DNA from: Chlorokybus atmophyticus
Taxonomy: Eukaryota > Streptophyta > Chlorokybophyceae > Chlorokybales > Chlorokybaceae
NCBI GenBank assembly: GCA_009103225.1
Contig: RHPI01000461.1
Coordinates: 8,800 to 72,799, forward strand
Reading direction: 5' to 3'
Length of the DNA stretch: 64,000 bases
Shown: one piece after another, positions 24,295 to 36,239 of the stretch
Numbering within the stretch: the first letter of the stretch is position 1
Layout: each line of letters begins with the position of its first letter
Translations under genes and position numbers: made by a program
Notes under the pieces: generated by a model
What the model saw: only the letters and a program-made list of their open reading frames with translations
Told to the model about the DNA's origin: nothing
Databases searched by the model: none

Positions 24295-25655
24295 TCACTT
24301 ATCCAATCCCACGCGCCGTCTGGAGGCTTCCTTCATGACGCGCCGCATATTCTTACGCTCCTGATTGGCCACATCCGCTGGCGCCATCTGTGGCATGACG
24401 GTAAATGCAATCTCTCATGTCAGATTAACATAAAGGTGACCAAGCAGCTGCGCGTTGCCTTGTTGTTCTCACCATGTCGTTGTACTCGGTGAGATAGAAT
24501 GCCGCAGACCATGAGTTGCCGTTCCCATTGGTGTTGTTCACACGTGAAGCACTTGCACTGTTGTGACACAACAACGTTAGTAATTGGTAATGTCGTTGTG
24601 TGTGTTGTCAGGACGATGGTGAATGCAACTATCAACAAGTTATGCTTACCCTCTCTGGCTGATCAGTTGATCTTTAGCAGCATCCCGGTTGGCATAGAAG
24701 TCCTGTACAAACACCTGCACAAAGCAAATCATCATCACCATCAAGACTTGGTCACCTTGGTCAGGCAGGATGCTGGCTTGCCTTGGCTAGCGCGCGCATC
24801 TCTTCCTTTGCCATGGCCTCCGCGGCGGCTTTGGCACGTAGCCTCGCCTCGTTTTGCTCCCTCCAGATCCTTAATGAGCAGACTGGTTACAAAGGAGAAG
24901 TGGTCTCAAGAGGTCAAAGGTGACAACAGGTTACCATAGATTGATAGGGATGCTGGTAGGACTCAAACTACCTGAGAGATTCAGATTCCTCCTTTGTTGT
25001 GGTTGGCATGGCTCTCTGCTCGCTGTTGTCCGCTGCTTCTTGACTGGTAGGCGGTACCTGGCCTTGCACGAGAGACAAGTCCTCCTCCTGGGGAGAGATG
25101 TCCTCCTCGTGGTCCGCCTCCTGCTTGGCATTGTTGCTGTCATTATTGTCATTGGTGTCCGCCTCTTCGCTATGGATAAGGCTGGGGCCTTGCTTCTCCA
25201 GCTGCTGTTCTTCAGGCGGCAGCTGCTGCAGCACTGGCTCAGACTGCTTCCCCAACCAAGCCTGCAAAGCCGAACGCTTCTGTGATGTTGCATGCAAGCA
25301 CCAATGCAACACTGTTGCATATAGGTTCCAAGCAGGCTGGGTGAATCATTGCGGTCATGGCATGCATTGATGCACGCATGCATGCACGCGTGCACGCGTG
25401 CACAGGGAGGTTATGCATACACGCTCACAGTCAGCACACAGCAGCCATTCTTACGCACACGAAAGGAAGCTTATTCGTGTGCATGCATGTATCAAAACTG
25501 CTGATTGCATCATATGCATTGCTTTCGCATGCATGGATGTTTGGTCAAGGAAGTACAGGAAGCGTACAACCTGAGTGCAATGCCCTTACCTTCATGGAGT
25601 CCGCACCGGCGGGCGCCTCATGGAAGAAATCATCCCAGCTCTGGTCTTCAGCCAT
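24295..25655 (-). CDS. Clathrin light chain
   Basis: Six exons (25655-25590, 25279-24972, 24869-24782, 24714-24650, 24557-24473, 24387-24295) join in phase to 234 residues. Clathrin light chains bind the heavy-chain hub through a long helix and tune coat assembly. The N-terminus (MAEDQSWDDFFHEAP) and the acidic, Gln/Asp-rich second exon fit the disordered acidic head. The heavy-chain-binding helix starts at SLRIWREQNEARLRAKAAAE, equal to the plant L.EWR.QN..RL. pattern, and continues to VQDFYANRD (plant EFY.K.E). The end has NSWSAAFYL (W..I..L) and QERKNMRRVMKEASRRR, like plant (D)LTRMRQ(I)LVKLK. The intron after exon 3 uses a GC donor (AAG|GCAAGC), since the frame meets TGA before any GT. 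The protein is a little shorter than most plant homologues. Confidence 0.83.
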
Positions 25656-26467
25656 GCTGTTTGATGGTGATGGCAATGGCGGCTGTGGCTTGTTCCCTCA
25701 CTACGTGCATGCAGGTTGTGTACACAGACATACCCATGCCCAGCCTTAGCCGCTCCCTGCTCCTGTGCCGGACGTCATCTGAGAGTGGTACATGGCTTTG
25801 TCTGTTGTCCGTCATGCCTGCAACACTGTTGATGCCCCTCAAGTCTTGACAGCTGCATGTTTGTCCACAGGCTACAGGTTTGTGCATTTTTAAGTCTGAA
25901 GTCTGACAGCTGTCATGACAGGCACGTGTAACAGGCATCGCGTGCGTGTGATTAGCAAGTATTCACTGCGTAGCATACACGTCTGTTGAACGTTACCGTT
26001 CGTTCTAGCACAGATCAGCTGTGTTCAAAGCCAAACTCATCAAGCGCATGCTGGTTCGCTTCGTGGCGCATGCTATATACAGAAGATGCAGAAGGGTCTG
26101 AATTCCAAGGTCCCATCCCAACTGTGCAAGACCGGGGCTTTGCTTGCTCTGACTTGCTACACTGTTCAGAAGCAGTTGGATGTGAGCAAAAGCACATGCC
26201 TGCACGGCCAAAATACCGTATCTACTCCAGTAGAGACCAAGTTGCGCTCAATACAAATCAACATAACACAAAGTAATCAGACAAAGTTTCAATAAGCAAT
26301 AACCGGAAAGTCTGACAGCATTCTTTGCCCGTAGTTAGTGCATTTCTCAAGTGTGCAGGTAAACACTGCATGCGACTTGCGCACCTATGCGTGCGCTAGT
26401 ATAGGCAGAACGACAGATACACCTTTTGTACGATACAGTCCCCTGCTAGCAGCAGAGCCCCCCCCCC

Positions 26468-26656
26468 NNNNNNNNNNNNNNNNNNNNNNNNNNNNNNNNN
26501 NNNNNNNNNNNNNNNNNNNNNNNNNNNNNNNNNNNNNNNNNNNNNNNNNNNNNNNNNNNNNNNNNNNNNNNNNNNNNNNNNNNNNNNNNNNNNNNNNNNN
26601 NNNNNNNNNNNNNNNNNNNNNNNNNNNNNNNNNNNNNNNNNNNNNNNNNNNNNNNN
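26468..26656. other. Assembly gap, 189 N
   Basis: A run of N follows a poly-C stretch and is followed by CTCCCTCCCTCTCT. The pyrimidine-rich edges suggest a simple repeat that did not assemble. Confidence 0.99.
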
Positions 26657-28043
26657 CTCCCTCCCTCTCTGCCCGTCCCCTGTCATGTTACGCAGCGCAT
26701 GTGCACAAATGGGGGGACTTCAACAGATTGAAAACGGTAGTCTGGTTGTGTCTGGGTTGCATTGAATCCACAACACAATGTCGTACCACATGAGCAGAGA
26801 CAATGGATTGACTCAACAACCAACCAAGCACAACCAACACCACCACAACGCATAGGGTGCATGGGTCAAACACGAGTGCTAATGCTGGCCTGCTATACAC
26901 GCCGACATACATGTGTGCCCTTTCTCGCAGGCATATTCCACTTGTCTTTCTGCAAAAATACGCGCATATGCACTCTCGGTCAACCACAGCGTGCACAAGC
27001 GTGTAACACTATCACTGTCATCCTCATTGCAATGCGAGTTCGCAGCATCTCACTGCAAAACCCATGGCGCTTCACCCATAGCAACTCTGCACAAGCCACC
27101 AACATCACCAACACGCCTAGCAACCACCAAACCACCTACGATGTGCGCGGGAGGGGAGATGTGGTGTGCGGCAGGCAATATGTATGCTGCGCAAGCGCTC
27201 CACACTTGCATACGAAACATGCGTTGTAATAAATGCACAAATGTATATGCAAGCGTCCAAATACTGAGCATGCGTAGTATAGTGAAGCAGCCAGACTAAC
27301 GTAGACATGAATCTGTCCATACTGCACAACTAACGACAACTATCATACTGCAGGCTTCAAGACCGCTGGGCTGAATGCGGCTATATGCTACCTGTTACAA
27401 CCACCCATACCCCCTAAGCTCAAGTACTACGAAGCAACAGCACCTTCCTGTAAGTGCTACCAGGAAACCTGCACCAAGTGCAAAACATGTGTATGCAATT
27501 ACATTTGCATGCTGACGATATGATCTCACAGCGCAGCCATATCAGCCAGCTGGACTTGTACTGACAGGGTGGGGCTTGTACATATAATGTACAAGCAAAA
27601 CCACAGGATATAGGTGTAACACCCACTAAGAGAGGCCTCCTTGTGCACCGGACAGTCTAGAAGTATTCCAAACACGCATGCGTGCCTACACGTATGTGTG
27701 TCCACAAATTCAAGTGCACACTTGAGGGTATGGACACGCATGGCATGCATTGCATTGTCATGTAGGCCTTACTGACATGCACGGGCATGCGCATGCGCAT
27801 GCGCTGAATTTCGTGCACAAGTGTCTTGCCTGTTAATGCAAGGCAAAGCAGCGGGGAAATCACATTGCAGCTTAGGCGGACACATGAAGTATGAGCTGGG
27901 TGCTAAGGAATGGGTAATTTCTAAAGCAATCATCGGTTGCTAAGGGTGCGTGCATGCATGTTGAATTGTCACAACAGCGACAACCAGGCTCAGCACTCAA
28001 ACACTGTCGTCGGATAGCCCTTTCCGCCACCGCCACCGCCAAA

Positions 28044-28052
28044 AAACCCTAA
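28044..28052 (+). promoter_or_regulatory. Telo-box AAACCCTAA upstream of TOM5
   Basis: Exact plant telo-box about 480 bases before the TOM5 ATG. A weaker AAACCCTAG lies at about 28302, 230 bases before the ATG. In plants this motif sits near 5' ends of growth-related genes; function here is inferred. Confidence 0.45.
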
Positions 28053-28534
28053 TTTTTCAACCCAAGCGTTGGTGCCGGCGTCATTGTTGCAATCGTGCTT
28101 GCCGTGGTGTCGCTGTCGCCGCCGCCGCCGCCGCCGTGAGGTGAGGCAGTGGGGTTGCAGGGCGTTGGCCTGAGCCTGAGCCTGGGCCTGAACCTGGGCC
28201 TGGGCCTAAATCTTCAGGCTCTGGCTGAATGGATGCATGCATGGCTAGTGACTGCTGCTGGTGCCGGTGCCGGTGCCGCTGTCTACTCTTAGGGTGTGCC
28301 AAACCCTAGCAGAAGAGTTGCTCAAGCACTTTACTTGCTGTGCGTTTGAAGTTGGGAGGCTTGTTTGTTGTTATTGTCGTCATCATTGTCGTGGTTGTCG
28401 TTGTTTTGATCTGCAGAGATAGCGCAACCATGCACACAGTGTAGGGTACACCAGTGCTCATACTGCTGCGCACAACGCACGCTTTAGAATAATCGCAACC
28501 TGCATGCTTCTCGGCAGATTCAAAGGGAAGAGCC

Positions 28535-28866
28535 ATGACAGTCACAGAGAGCCTCAAGCGCTGGTGGAAGAAGGAAACTGTGGACGAGGAACGTTTCAAC
28601 CAAAACATCGTATGTGTGTGGTTGCATATGCGCATACATATATTGCCGTGCAGTTCTCTCAAGTAGTGCTATCCATGGTCACATTTCTTTCTCAATGATC
28701 ATTTACACCAAGTGTTCGACAAAGGAGTATGGTTGTGGTGTTGTTGGTTGGTTGATTGTGTGTATGTGTTTTGTTTTGTGTTGAGCAGAGGCTGGCGCGT
28801 GCGCTGCTGATTTTCGTCGGGGGCTCGTGGCTGGTTCATCAGTACGGCGAGGTCATGGCTCTTTGA
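28535..28866 (+). CDS. TOM5: TOM5, small subunit of the mitochondrial import pore
   Basis: Two exons, 28535-28609 and 28789-28866, join in phase 0 to a 50-residue protein ending in TGA. The sequence aligns along its whole length with plant TOM5: a short cytosolic part with a Trp-Trp pair (LKRWWKKETVDEERFNQN), then one membrane helix (RALLIFVGGSWLVHQYG) and the end EVMAL, where plants have YGDLMA. TOM5 is a tail-anchored part of the TOM40 complex in the outer mitochondrial membrane. The full match in such a short protein, with an intron in the middle, makes the call strong. A second start codon for another frame lies only 58 bases after the stop. Confidence 0.88.
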
Positions 28867-28924
28867 GCGCAACATAACAAGGTAGGAGCTGTTTCGCTAA
28901 TGGCTCCTGGCCAAGCGTGGCAGT

Positions 28925-29988
28925 ATGTTGTCTGCGAGTATGCATGAGCATTATGAACTTTGGAGGCTATCACTGCCTTTGCAGAAACACATGGACGGTA
29001 GGGACGAAGTGCCCTATGACGCACGCAGGTATGCATGCATGCAGATGTACATGTACATCTAATCATCCTCTCCATGCATTGTCAAGCACTATCTGTTAAA
29101 TCCGTCTGTCATTGTGCGTAGGTTTGCGGGCATTAGTTTCGAAGAGGACAACGATAACAACAATGACGTCGGCAATCACATTGATAACTACAGCAAGGAT
29201 GGGGTTGGGGTGACAGCAGCTGCCACTGAGGATGTGTCAATGAGAGCCTTTGGGCTAATGCCTGTGGCAGCATCTGTTAATGCGCGTGCGGGTGGATTTT
29301 TGAAGGGTAAAGGAGACGATAATGGTTATGGGCGGTGGGAGCAGCTGGAGCGATTGCTTATAGAGTTGGAAGCCAAGTCCAAGCAGTATGTGATAGACAA
29401 TTGCACTGACTGACATAGTTTGGTAATAGCGTTTTTGCTTGTGCATGCGCGGAAGCCCATATTTTGCTCTGTTGCGTGTTTAGGGTGGAGTTCAGCTCAG
29501 ACTTGGAACAATCTGTGTCGCAGCTGCGCACGTTGTTGCAGGTTCATCACAAGACTGGTATGTGTATCATTGTATCACGATTGAGGCTTTTCGAGCGCCG
29601 CGACAGATGCAGCTGAGAGTGACTCAATGTTGTGTGTTTGGTGCCTGTGTGACATGTGTGTTGTTGTAACTGTGCAGTGGAGAGAGAGCGGCTGTTGCAG
29701 GCAGCACGAGCTGGCATCTCACTGGAGCGTGCGTGGTATCTGAATAAGCTCAGGGACATTGAGGTGTGTGCTAACACTACTCTGTACTCACTTGGCCATC
29801 ACAACACAGGACTTGTTTCCTCTGTACTTGGTATAACACGCTTGTGTGCGCGCCATATGCAGAATCTGGTGGTGGCCACGGGCGGGGCTGAAGGGGGAGA
29901 CGTGTCCAGCACACTGTTTGCGAGGGCTGTGCGAAGCATTCTGTATGAAGAGGATGAGGCTTTCAGGCTTATACTGCATAAGATATGA
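28925..29988 (+). CDS. Unknown helical protein directly after TOM5
   Basis: Exons 28925-29028 and 29122 to about 29380 join in phase (phase 2). The later exons are about 29485-29558, 29678-29763 and 29863-29988. The junction after the second exon is unclear (candidate donors near 29375 and 29391), but the later ones fit. The protein starts MLSASMHEHYELWRLSLPLQ, has a low-complexity Asp/Asn stretch (EEDNDNNNDVGNHIDN), then helical, coiled-coil-like parts (WEQLERLLIELEAK, DLEQSVSQLRTLLQ, ERERLLQAARAGISLERAWY) and the end AVRSILYEEDEAFRLILHK. No signal peptide or membrane helix is visible. I do not recognise the family. The start lies 58 bases after the TOM5 stop, which leaves no room for a normal terminator and promoter. 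Confidence 0.65.
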
Positions 29989-30592
29989 GGACAGATTTTT
30001 GAGAACGCATAGCAATACTTGAGACCAAGCCGTTTGTCGCCAGTTGTTTGTTGCCTCCGAGTGTTATTGTTGAAGATGTGTGCAGCGAACTTCCTGTTGT
30101 GTTACTTGAACAGCAATTTAGCACACTGATATGGGTCGCTTCACTTGTCTGCATCCCTTTTGTGGATCAAGGTAGTTGCAAAATAACATTTGTGCAAGCA
30201 ATGGTAAACCCAACCCTGCATCTTACCCCTGTGATGCAGAGTTGAGTCGTGCCTTGCCAGATTGCAGTATCAGCGCAGTTGGTAGGGCAGGCCCTCCCTC
30301 CATATGTCAACACACTAAGGACCTTCCAGGATGTTTGCAAGCACGAGCGACATCACCTGTGCGCAGTATGCACAAGGCACTCCCACACACAATAAACGCA
30401 TCCCTTGAAAACTGATGATTCTAAAGAGTGTGCAACTGGATGGCGTTTGATTGGCTGGACTATTAGCCAAGCCAATAATCACCTGTCGCACATCAGTACT
30501 TATGTACACAACATACGCCAGCAGCAGCAGCAGCAGCAGCACATGCACACAACAGACTTCACTTTGCCCTGAGCTACCCTTCTCCTTGGCAA
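29989..30592. other. Convergent 3' spacer
   Basis: Lies between the unknown plus-strand gene and the renalase-like gene on the minus strand. It holds a short CAG run at 30521-30540. No gene seen. Confidence 0.5.
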
Positions 30593-33500
30593 TCACAGCT
30601 TTGGCTGCTGCTGCAAGCATTCAGCAACTCTGTTTGCCGCAGCCATGCCGCTGATTGCCGCGCCTTCTAAAAAGGGAGAAATGCAAAAGTCCCCGCACGC
30701 GGCGAACCGATCCGCCTCACTGATGAGACACTCTTCGCCCAACACTGGATCCGGCCATGAACTCCCCCTGTTGCAGTTGCATGTGTGTGCGTGTGTGTGC
30801 GCGCGCGTGGGTGCATGCATGGAGAGCGAGCGTGCGGGTGTGTGAAAGACACATAACAGCTCAGCAGCGGGTCTCCACAGTATCAAAGCTGAAGTTTGAA
30901 CACACATATGCCTTACCAGCGATGAGCTCGGATATATGAAGGCTCGGGTATCTCATTGCTTCCGGCTGGAAGAAGCTCCCTGATTATGGCTCTGAATGCA
31001 GTCAACATGTCTTGAGACACCAAGTGAAGGCCCTCCGGCGAAGGCGGCCCCGTTTCAGCTGTGATGTCATACACATGACTTGTGATATAATGAATTGGAT
31101 CACTTTCAGCGCCACCCGTGTCAAGCCCAGCGACGTAATGCCTTTATGAGAGCATGATGAGAGTTCACTGCCAAATGCGCACCTGCATGAAGCAGCTTCT
31201 CTGCATAGTCGTATGTGGAGTGAAGCACCCAGCATTCGGGGCTGCCAATCACACGAGCAAGTCAAGATGCAGTCCCACAACGGCTGGCAGTGCTTGAAGT
31301 CCAAGCAAGCACTGCGCGTTTGCTCACACATGCAAGCGCATGCACGCATGCAAATGCACACTCACGCGCACAGAAACCAGCACACGCAATTACACGCAGA
31401 CACGCCAAGCACCACACGCACGCAGGCACGCACGTGCATGCGTGCGTGTGATGCAAACACATATGCGCACCTTGGTGCCACGCTGAACGGCCTCCCCGGT
31501 TTACTGCTGTCCCTCGCAGCGAGCGCCACAACATCGTTGCCCCTGATCTCCGCACAATCGAATGGCACCTGGCCCAAGCAAAATGTGAGTGCAACATGTG
31601 CAACAAGACAATGCAACAACAGAGTGCGATCATGGGGTGTGCGCTTGTGATCTGCAGTATGGCGTTTGTGTACCTCCGTGAGCGGTGTATCAAAAGCCAA
31701 CATGAGCGCAAAACACGGCCTCGCACGCACGGTCGTCATCCTCTCTTGCACAGAAGGCACCAACCCTTCCCCTGCACACCAACAACACAACATCAACACA
31801 ACACAACATCCTCCCACCCCAACACACACCACCACCTCCGTACCAAGTATAGGCAAAGCACCAGTGATGGGATTTATTCTCGGCGTAGCGATGCTTCTAT
31901 CGGCGGCGACAACGAAATCGAACACGCCGAGGCTGGCGCCGGATTCGTCCATAAGGTTCCACTGGTGGGTGGGTCTGATATCAGATGTGGGGTCAGATGA
32001 TTGTGTTAACGAAGGGGATGTCTTTGCTATGGATGCCACGCGCGTGCTGGAGCGAAGCTGCGCAGCTGTGGTGCGATGAGAATCACAAATATATAAGGGG
32101 TGCGCATACCAAGTGTTGCAGCCTCAACACACGTGCGCGCGCACACATATACGGTGGTGTACTGGCTTCAATAGTAACTCACCGCTGGCTTGAGCCATAG
32201 ATACGCACATGGCATTCATGTACGGGTAGCCAACATAGCGCTCAAGCCCAACTTGCGGCACCTGCATCACGCACATAAGCTCAAACACACGTGCACACGG
32301 ACATGCGCGCATGCACACACACGCACCCCGATGATTACCGTCCCACCACCACACCAACCCCACCCTCACCTCCATGACGAGTTGTCCGTCCTGCACCACC
32401 CCGAACCTCCCCTGCCACTCCGCGACGGTCCCCGCGGCCAGCCACGCGCCAAGCAGCGGACGGAAGCGCTTGTCGGACAGGCGGAAGAAGGAGGCGCCGT
32501 GGTCGAACTGCAAAGTGGCACCGGTCTGATCGTGTCTGCGGGAGGCAGGAAGGAGGTGGTGTTGCGTTGGACAATCACAAAGCATGCACAAGACTTGAAA
32601 GGCAGAAAGACAGTTACATGCGAGCAACACACCCTTGCACCGCGCACACGCGAAAAAAACAGGAAAGAACAGTGCAATGCTGTGACCAGTTGCTTTGGCG
32701 AAAACAGGCAATTGAAACTGTGAGCACACTTGCCTTCTGTGTGATGCGCGTCCTCCCGGTCCCCTTCCCGCGTCAAACAGAGTGACAGCAAAGCGTCTGT
32801 CCGCAAGAGACGAAGCGCACACCACACCCGCAACTGAACAAAGAGACACTATAGCAGTAAGTAAGCCTACCTGCATTGAACTCTACATGCATGCAAAACT
32901 GTGAAGAACATGATGGTGGAGTGTGGCGCTGGTGGAGCTGAACATGCCGCATGTGCAGAAAGCGAGGTGGAAACAAGGGGCATAATGTGGCAACTGCGCA
33001 GCTTGCTGAAGATTTGAGCTGATGTCAGCATATCAGAGGTAAGCAGCTTGCATGTGCGCAAACCACAGAGGTATGTGCCAATACATTGCCACAGCTGAGC
33101 TGAAAGGTTCACTCCGGTCAAGAGTTCCATGACCACTGCATGGGGTGGAGTGCAACTTGCACAAGCAGATACTCTAGATTGCCAATGGCAGGTTGCATTG
33201 AAAGGTAAGGAATGGCTGTGCTGGAATGTAAGCACTGCGGCATGCAATGATCGGCTAGCTGAATGTGGTGCTCGGCATGTCCAGCTGGCACTGCAAGCGC
33301 AATCAAGAACAGGTGACAGCCTTGCAACTGAGAATTGCAGAATGCAAATGCATGGAAAACCCAAGCACAAGACCCTACGCATGCTGCATGCATTGGAGGC
33401 TCACCTCCTCCGCCGACCAGCGCCACTGACGGCGGCGGCGGCGGTGGTGTTGCCATGCCGCCGGAGGCGGTCGCCACAACCGGAGGCGACACAAACAACC

Positions 33501-33597
33501 TCCTGCTCGCGACGCAACACTCCGCTCTTCTCGCTGCCCTCCTGAACCCGGAGCTCCGAAACAACACCGCCGCCGCCGCCGCCACGTGGCAGCGCAT
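30593..33597 (-). CDS. Renalase-like FAD/NAD(P)-binding oxidoreductase, organellar
   Basis: Ten exons join in phase to 434 residues: 33597-33405, 32833-32734, 32535-32370, 32261-32183, 32065-31844, 31744-31674, 31568-31471, 31241-31183, 31058-30917 and 30767-30593. After an Arg/Ala-rich presequence comes a Rossmann FAD motif split by intron 1 (SVALVGGG joined to VAGVVCASSLA), then FDAGRGPGGRASHR and FDHGASFFRL. Later blocks are typical of the renalase-like family: ERYVGYPYMNAM, ARDSSKPGRPF, PECWVLHSTYDYA, and the C-terminal FAD-site pattern AHRWGSSWP with AACGDFCISPFLEGAAISG. The order and motifs match the plant protein family of Arabidopsis At3g04650, whose substrate I do not know. Intron 2 has a GC donor (AAG|GCAAGT), needed to keep phase. 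The start chosen is the first Met of the frame; an inner Met before the Pro run is possible. Confidence 0.9.
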
Positions 33598-33945
33598 GGG
33601 CAGACACTGAGATACACCAGTGTAACGGACTAGTCACGTAACTAACTTACGCCCACGTGAGTTACGCCAGCGCAACTCACGTGGGCGTAACCCAACCCTT
33701 CCAAGACAGCGCCCTCGGCAAACACAAACAACTGTTCACACTTCGGACTTGAGGGAACGAGTGCAAGTTGCTCGAGTACTTTGTTTCCAAGTCTTCACCT
33801 GTGTTTCTGTATACATAAGCGGGACTGTGCCTGCACCAAGAGGGGGGGGGGATACACACACATACATTGTAGTGTGTGTGCTGTTAAAATGCGTTTGTGT
33901 GGTATGGCGGACGGGGAGAGGGTGCACTGGTAGGTGGTTCTGGTG
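33598..33945. promoter_or_regulatory. Divergent promoter with G-box inverted repeat
   Basis: The 348 bases between two divergent genes hold a perfect 17 bp inverted repeat: arms TTACGCCCACGTGAGTT at 33647-33663 and its complement at 33674-33690, around 10 bases. Each arm carries CACGTG, the G-box bound by plant bZIP and bHLH factors. A further TCACGTAA lies at 33634. The repeat is 50-93 bases before the renalase-like start codon. Shared control of both genes is inferred from position. Confidence 0.6.
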
Positions 33946-35401
33946 ATGGATATTATTGATGGCGTAGGTGTGGGGTTTGCGGACCCCAACAAAGCCAACA
34001 TGTGGCAGCAGAAAGCGAGCGTTCTGCTTCGCCACGCCAGCGCTCCTCTCCCTCCTTGTCCTCCTCCTACTCTTGTTGCTCCACCTCCTACGACTGCTAC
34101 TTTTGTGGGCCCTCCTCCTGTGTTTGCTCCTCAGCAGCCACAGCAAGCCTACCACATCATGGCGCCTCAACAGGTGTACATGTGCACATGTGTGTGTATG
34201 TGTGCGTGCATAAGACATCGTGCGTGCATGTGTGTCAATGTGTCCGTCCGTGCGTGCGTGCCTGCGTGCGCGCGTGGGTGCCTGTGTGCGTGTGTCTTCA
34301 CACGTGGGGCAGGCTTGCGGGATATGCAGCTGTGCTTGTGCGCTCACACGCACGCGCACACACGTACACACGAGCGTGTGTGCCTCCCTGTAATGATTCG
34401 AGCGCATGTGGATGCATACCTGGTGGCATGGCTATACAGGTGCGTATGCATCTTTAAGTGGGAGACTCTCAGTGAAGTGTTGTCCTGTCCATGCAGGTGC
34501 CTGCTGTTCAATACACACCCGTTACCAGCCTGGCAGGTGCGTACGCTCCCTTCATCCACCACCCTCAGTACCTGCCAGGTAAGGCGGGTTGCCAATGCAC
34601 ATATGTTTCCACCAAACATGTTGGTCATGTTGTGTCTGCAGGGCCACAACCGTTCCAGCTCTACCCTGCAGGCATGGAGTACAACACGCAGTTGTACTCC
34701 CAACATGTGGACCCGTACGGCACTGTACTCCACCCGTATGGTTCGGTCACGCAACCCACCTATCAGCAGGTGGTACCGTACCAGCACATGTACGCGCCAG
34801 CATACCCACCTGACATGTACAACTACACCACACCAACAATGACCCACCAAACCCAACAACAACAACAATACCCCGTTGATGTCAACATTGCCCGCGTGCA
34901 CCAACTCAACCGCAGCGCGAGCGAACCCGTGCCCACACTTGAATCCCCACTCAATGGTTAGTAACAAGTTATGCTAATAGAAAGTTGTGTTTACAACACA
35001 TCTGACACATGTGTTTGTCATCAGGTGGCAGTGGCAGTGGTGTGTCTGCCATTACAACGGCCACAACCTCATCGCTCACGTTAACCAAAGACAAGGTGGT
35101 CACAATGAGTGGGAAGGGTGTCAATGACGGCGACAAGGCGAGGCTCGTCAACGACGTCGAGGACTATCTCAACGAGGAGGTGAACGAGTGGTACACGCTG
35201 CGGTACGACTCAGTCACAAGGTGAGATATGTGGGGGAACTCATGTGACTGTGTTGAATTATGAGATGTTATGTCTTTGTTGAAACGAGAGACTGAGTTGC
35301 TAACTGACTTGTCCAGTCATGAGGCCCACCTGAGTGCTGTTAAGGGCAACCATGACGCGACTCGATTCATTGCAAAGAAGGTCACAAAAGCAAAGAAGTG
35401 A
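33946..35401 (+). CDS. Pro/Gln/Tyr-rich protein of unknown function
   Basis: Five exons (33946-34173, 34497-34578, 34642-34956, 35025-35220, 35317-35401) join in phase to 301 residues. The first 200 residues are low in complexity: Pro-rich (PPPTTATFVGPPPVF), Gln-rich, then Tyr/Pro-rich (YQQVVPYQHMYAPAYPPD), as in RNA-binding or condensate-forming proteins. A Ser/Thr/Gly linker follows. The last 70 residues are charged and more ordered (ARLVNDVEDYLNEEVNEWYT, then a Lys-rich end RFIAKKVTKAKK). There is no known domain I can name. Start: Met at 33946; four codons upstream stay open. It shares a divergent promoter with the renalase-like gene. Confidence 0.75.
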
Positions 35402-36239
35402 GAGAGTCCTTACGTGTGCGAGGGCAGAACCCATGAAGCTATGCCTGCCCCACCTGCTGCAACAAGGCTGGAGCAAAGCACGGGTATTGATCACTGATAG
35501 GTGTTTGTAATGTGTTTAAAAGTGGGGAAGCGACTGATACATTGCTGGTCGAACAATAGCTTGTGTTGTTTAACAGCAGCAAATAGTAAGAACTCATTAG
35601 CGCTAGGTGTGCAAAGCGGGTGATAAGCGATGATGATGATACACTGCTTGTGTGAAACATTAGCTTGTGCTTTTCAACATGAGCTGCTTGCCGCTTTTAA
35701 AAGCGGCAAGATGTGAGTGAGAAACACCAGCATGAAACAAGCATCTTCATTGGTCCAATTACACATGGCGCGCTTTCACCGTAAACGCTTCCCGATGAAA
35801 GGGAACAACCTGCTGAGTCCCTATGCTGTGCATTCAAGCCGAATGGCAAAAGTACAGAAAGCTCACAGCTTTGGTCCATGCTCTGCGTCTTGCAACTACT
35901 TTACAACACGCAAAGCTACCACTCGCACATCACACCAAGTCGCAGAATGTCAAAGCATATTAACTTGGTTGATCAGTATACTACTAATGCAGCAATTCTG
36001 GGGCACCTACATAAAGTTAATGCCAATGCTGCAACACTTGTCTGTCTGACAATGCTGAGGCGGACATGTGCCTGCAAGCAGTCCTCATAGCGACCACTCT
36101 CATGCTACATACATCAATCATGCCAAGTCTGCAGGCACAATGCGTGTCTCCTGCAATCGTTCTGTACTACACACAACATCCACATACAAGCGACCAACAT
36201 CAAGCCAAGCCTAAGCGATAAGGGCGATGAGAACTTCCC
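35402..36239. other. Convergent spacer with a 24 bp palindrome
   Basis: Holds a perfect palindrome at 35687-35710 (CTTGCCGCTTTT and its complement with no loop). It also has two imperfect copies of a roughly 60-base unit at 35519-35576 and 35615-35682 sharing ATAGCTTGTG or TTAGCTTGTG. No coding frame supported. Confidence 0.55.

Larger units (their letters stand above)
25656..28534. other. Intergenic with assembly gap, no gene seen
   Basis: Holds the gap at 26468-26656 and, near TOM5, a telo-box at 28044-28052. On the minus strand 28081-28302 is open and Gly/Ser/Pro-repetitive (GPGSGPGSGSG), but this comes from a CCTGGG-type simple repeat. Otherwise I see nothing coding. Confidence 0.45.

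Noticed and set aside
25370-25400. CATGCATG/GCACGC alternating tracts as Z-DNA elements
   Set aside because: Such short purine-pyrimidine tracts are common all through the window's introns and spacers, so no single one stands out.
28081-28302. Gly/Ser/Pro-repeat protein on the minus strand
   Set aside because: Arises from a CCTGGG and GCC simple repeat upstream of TOM5.
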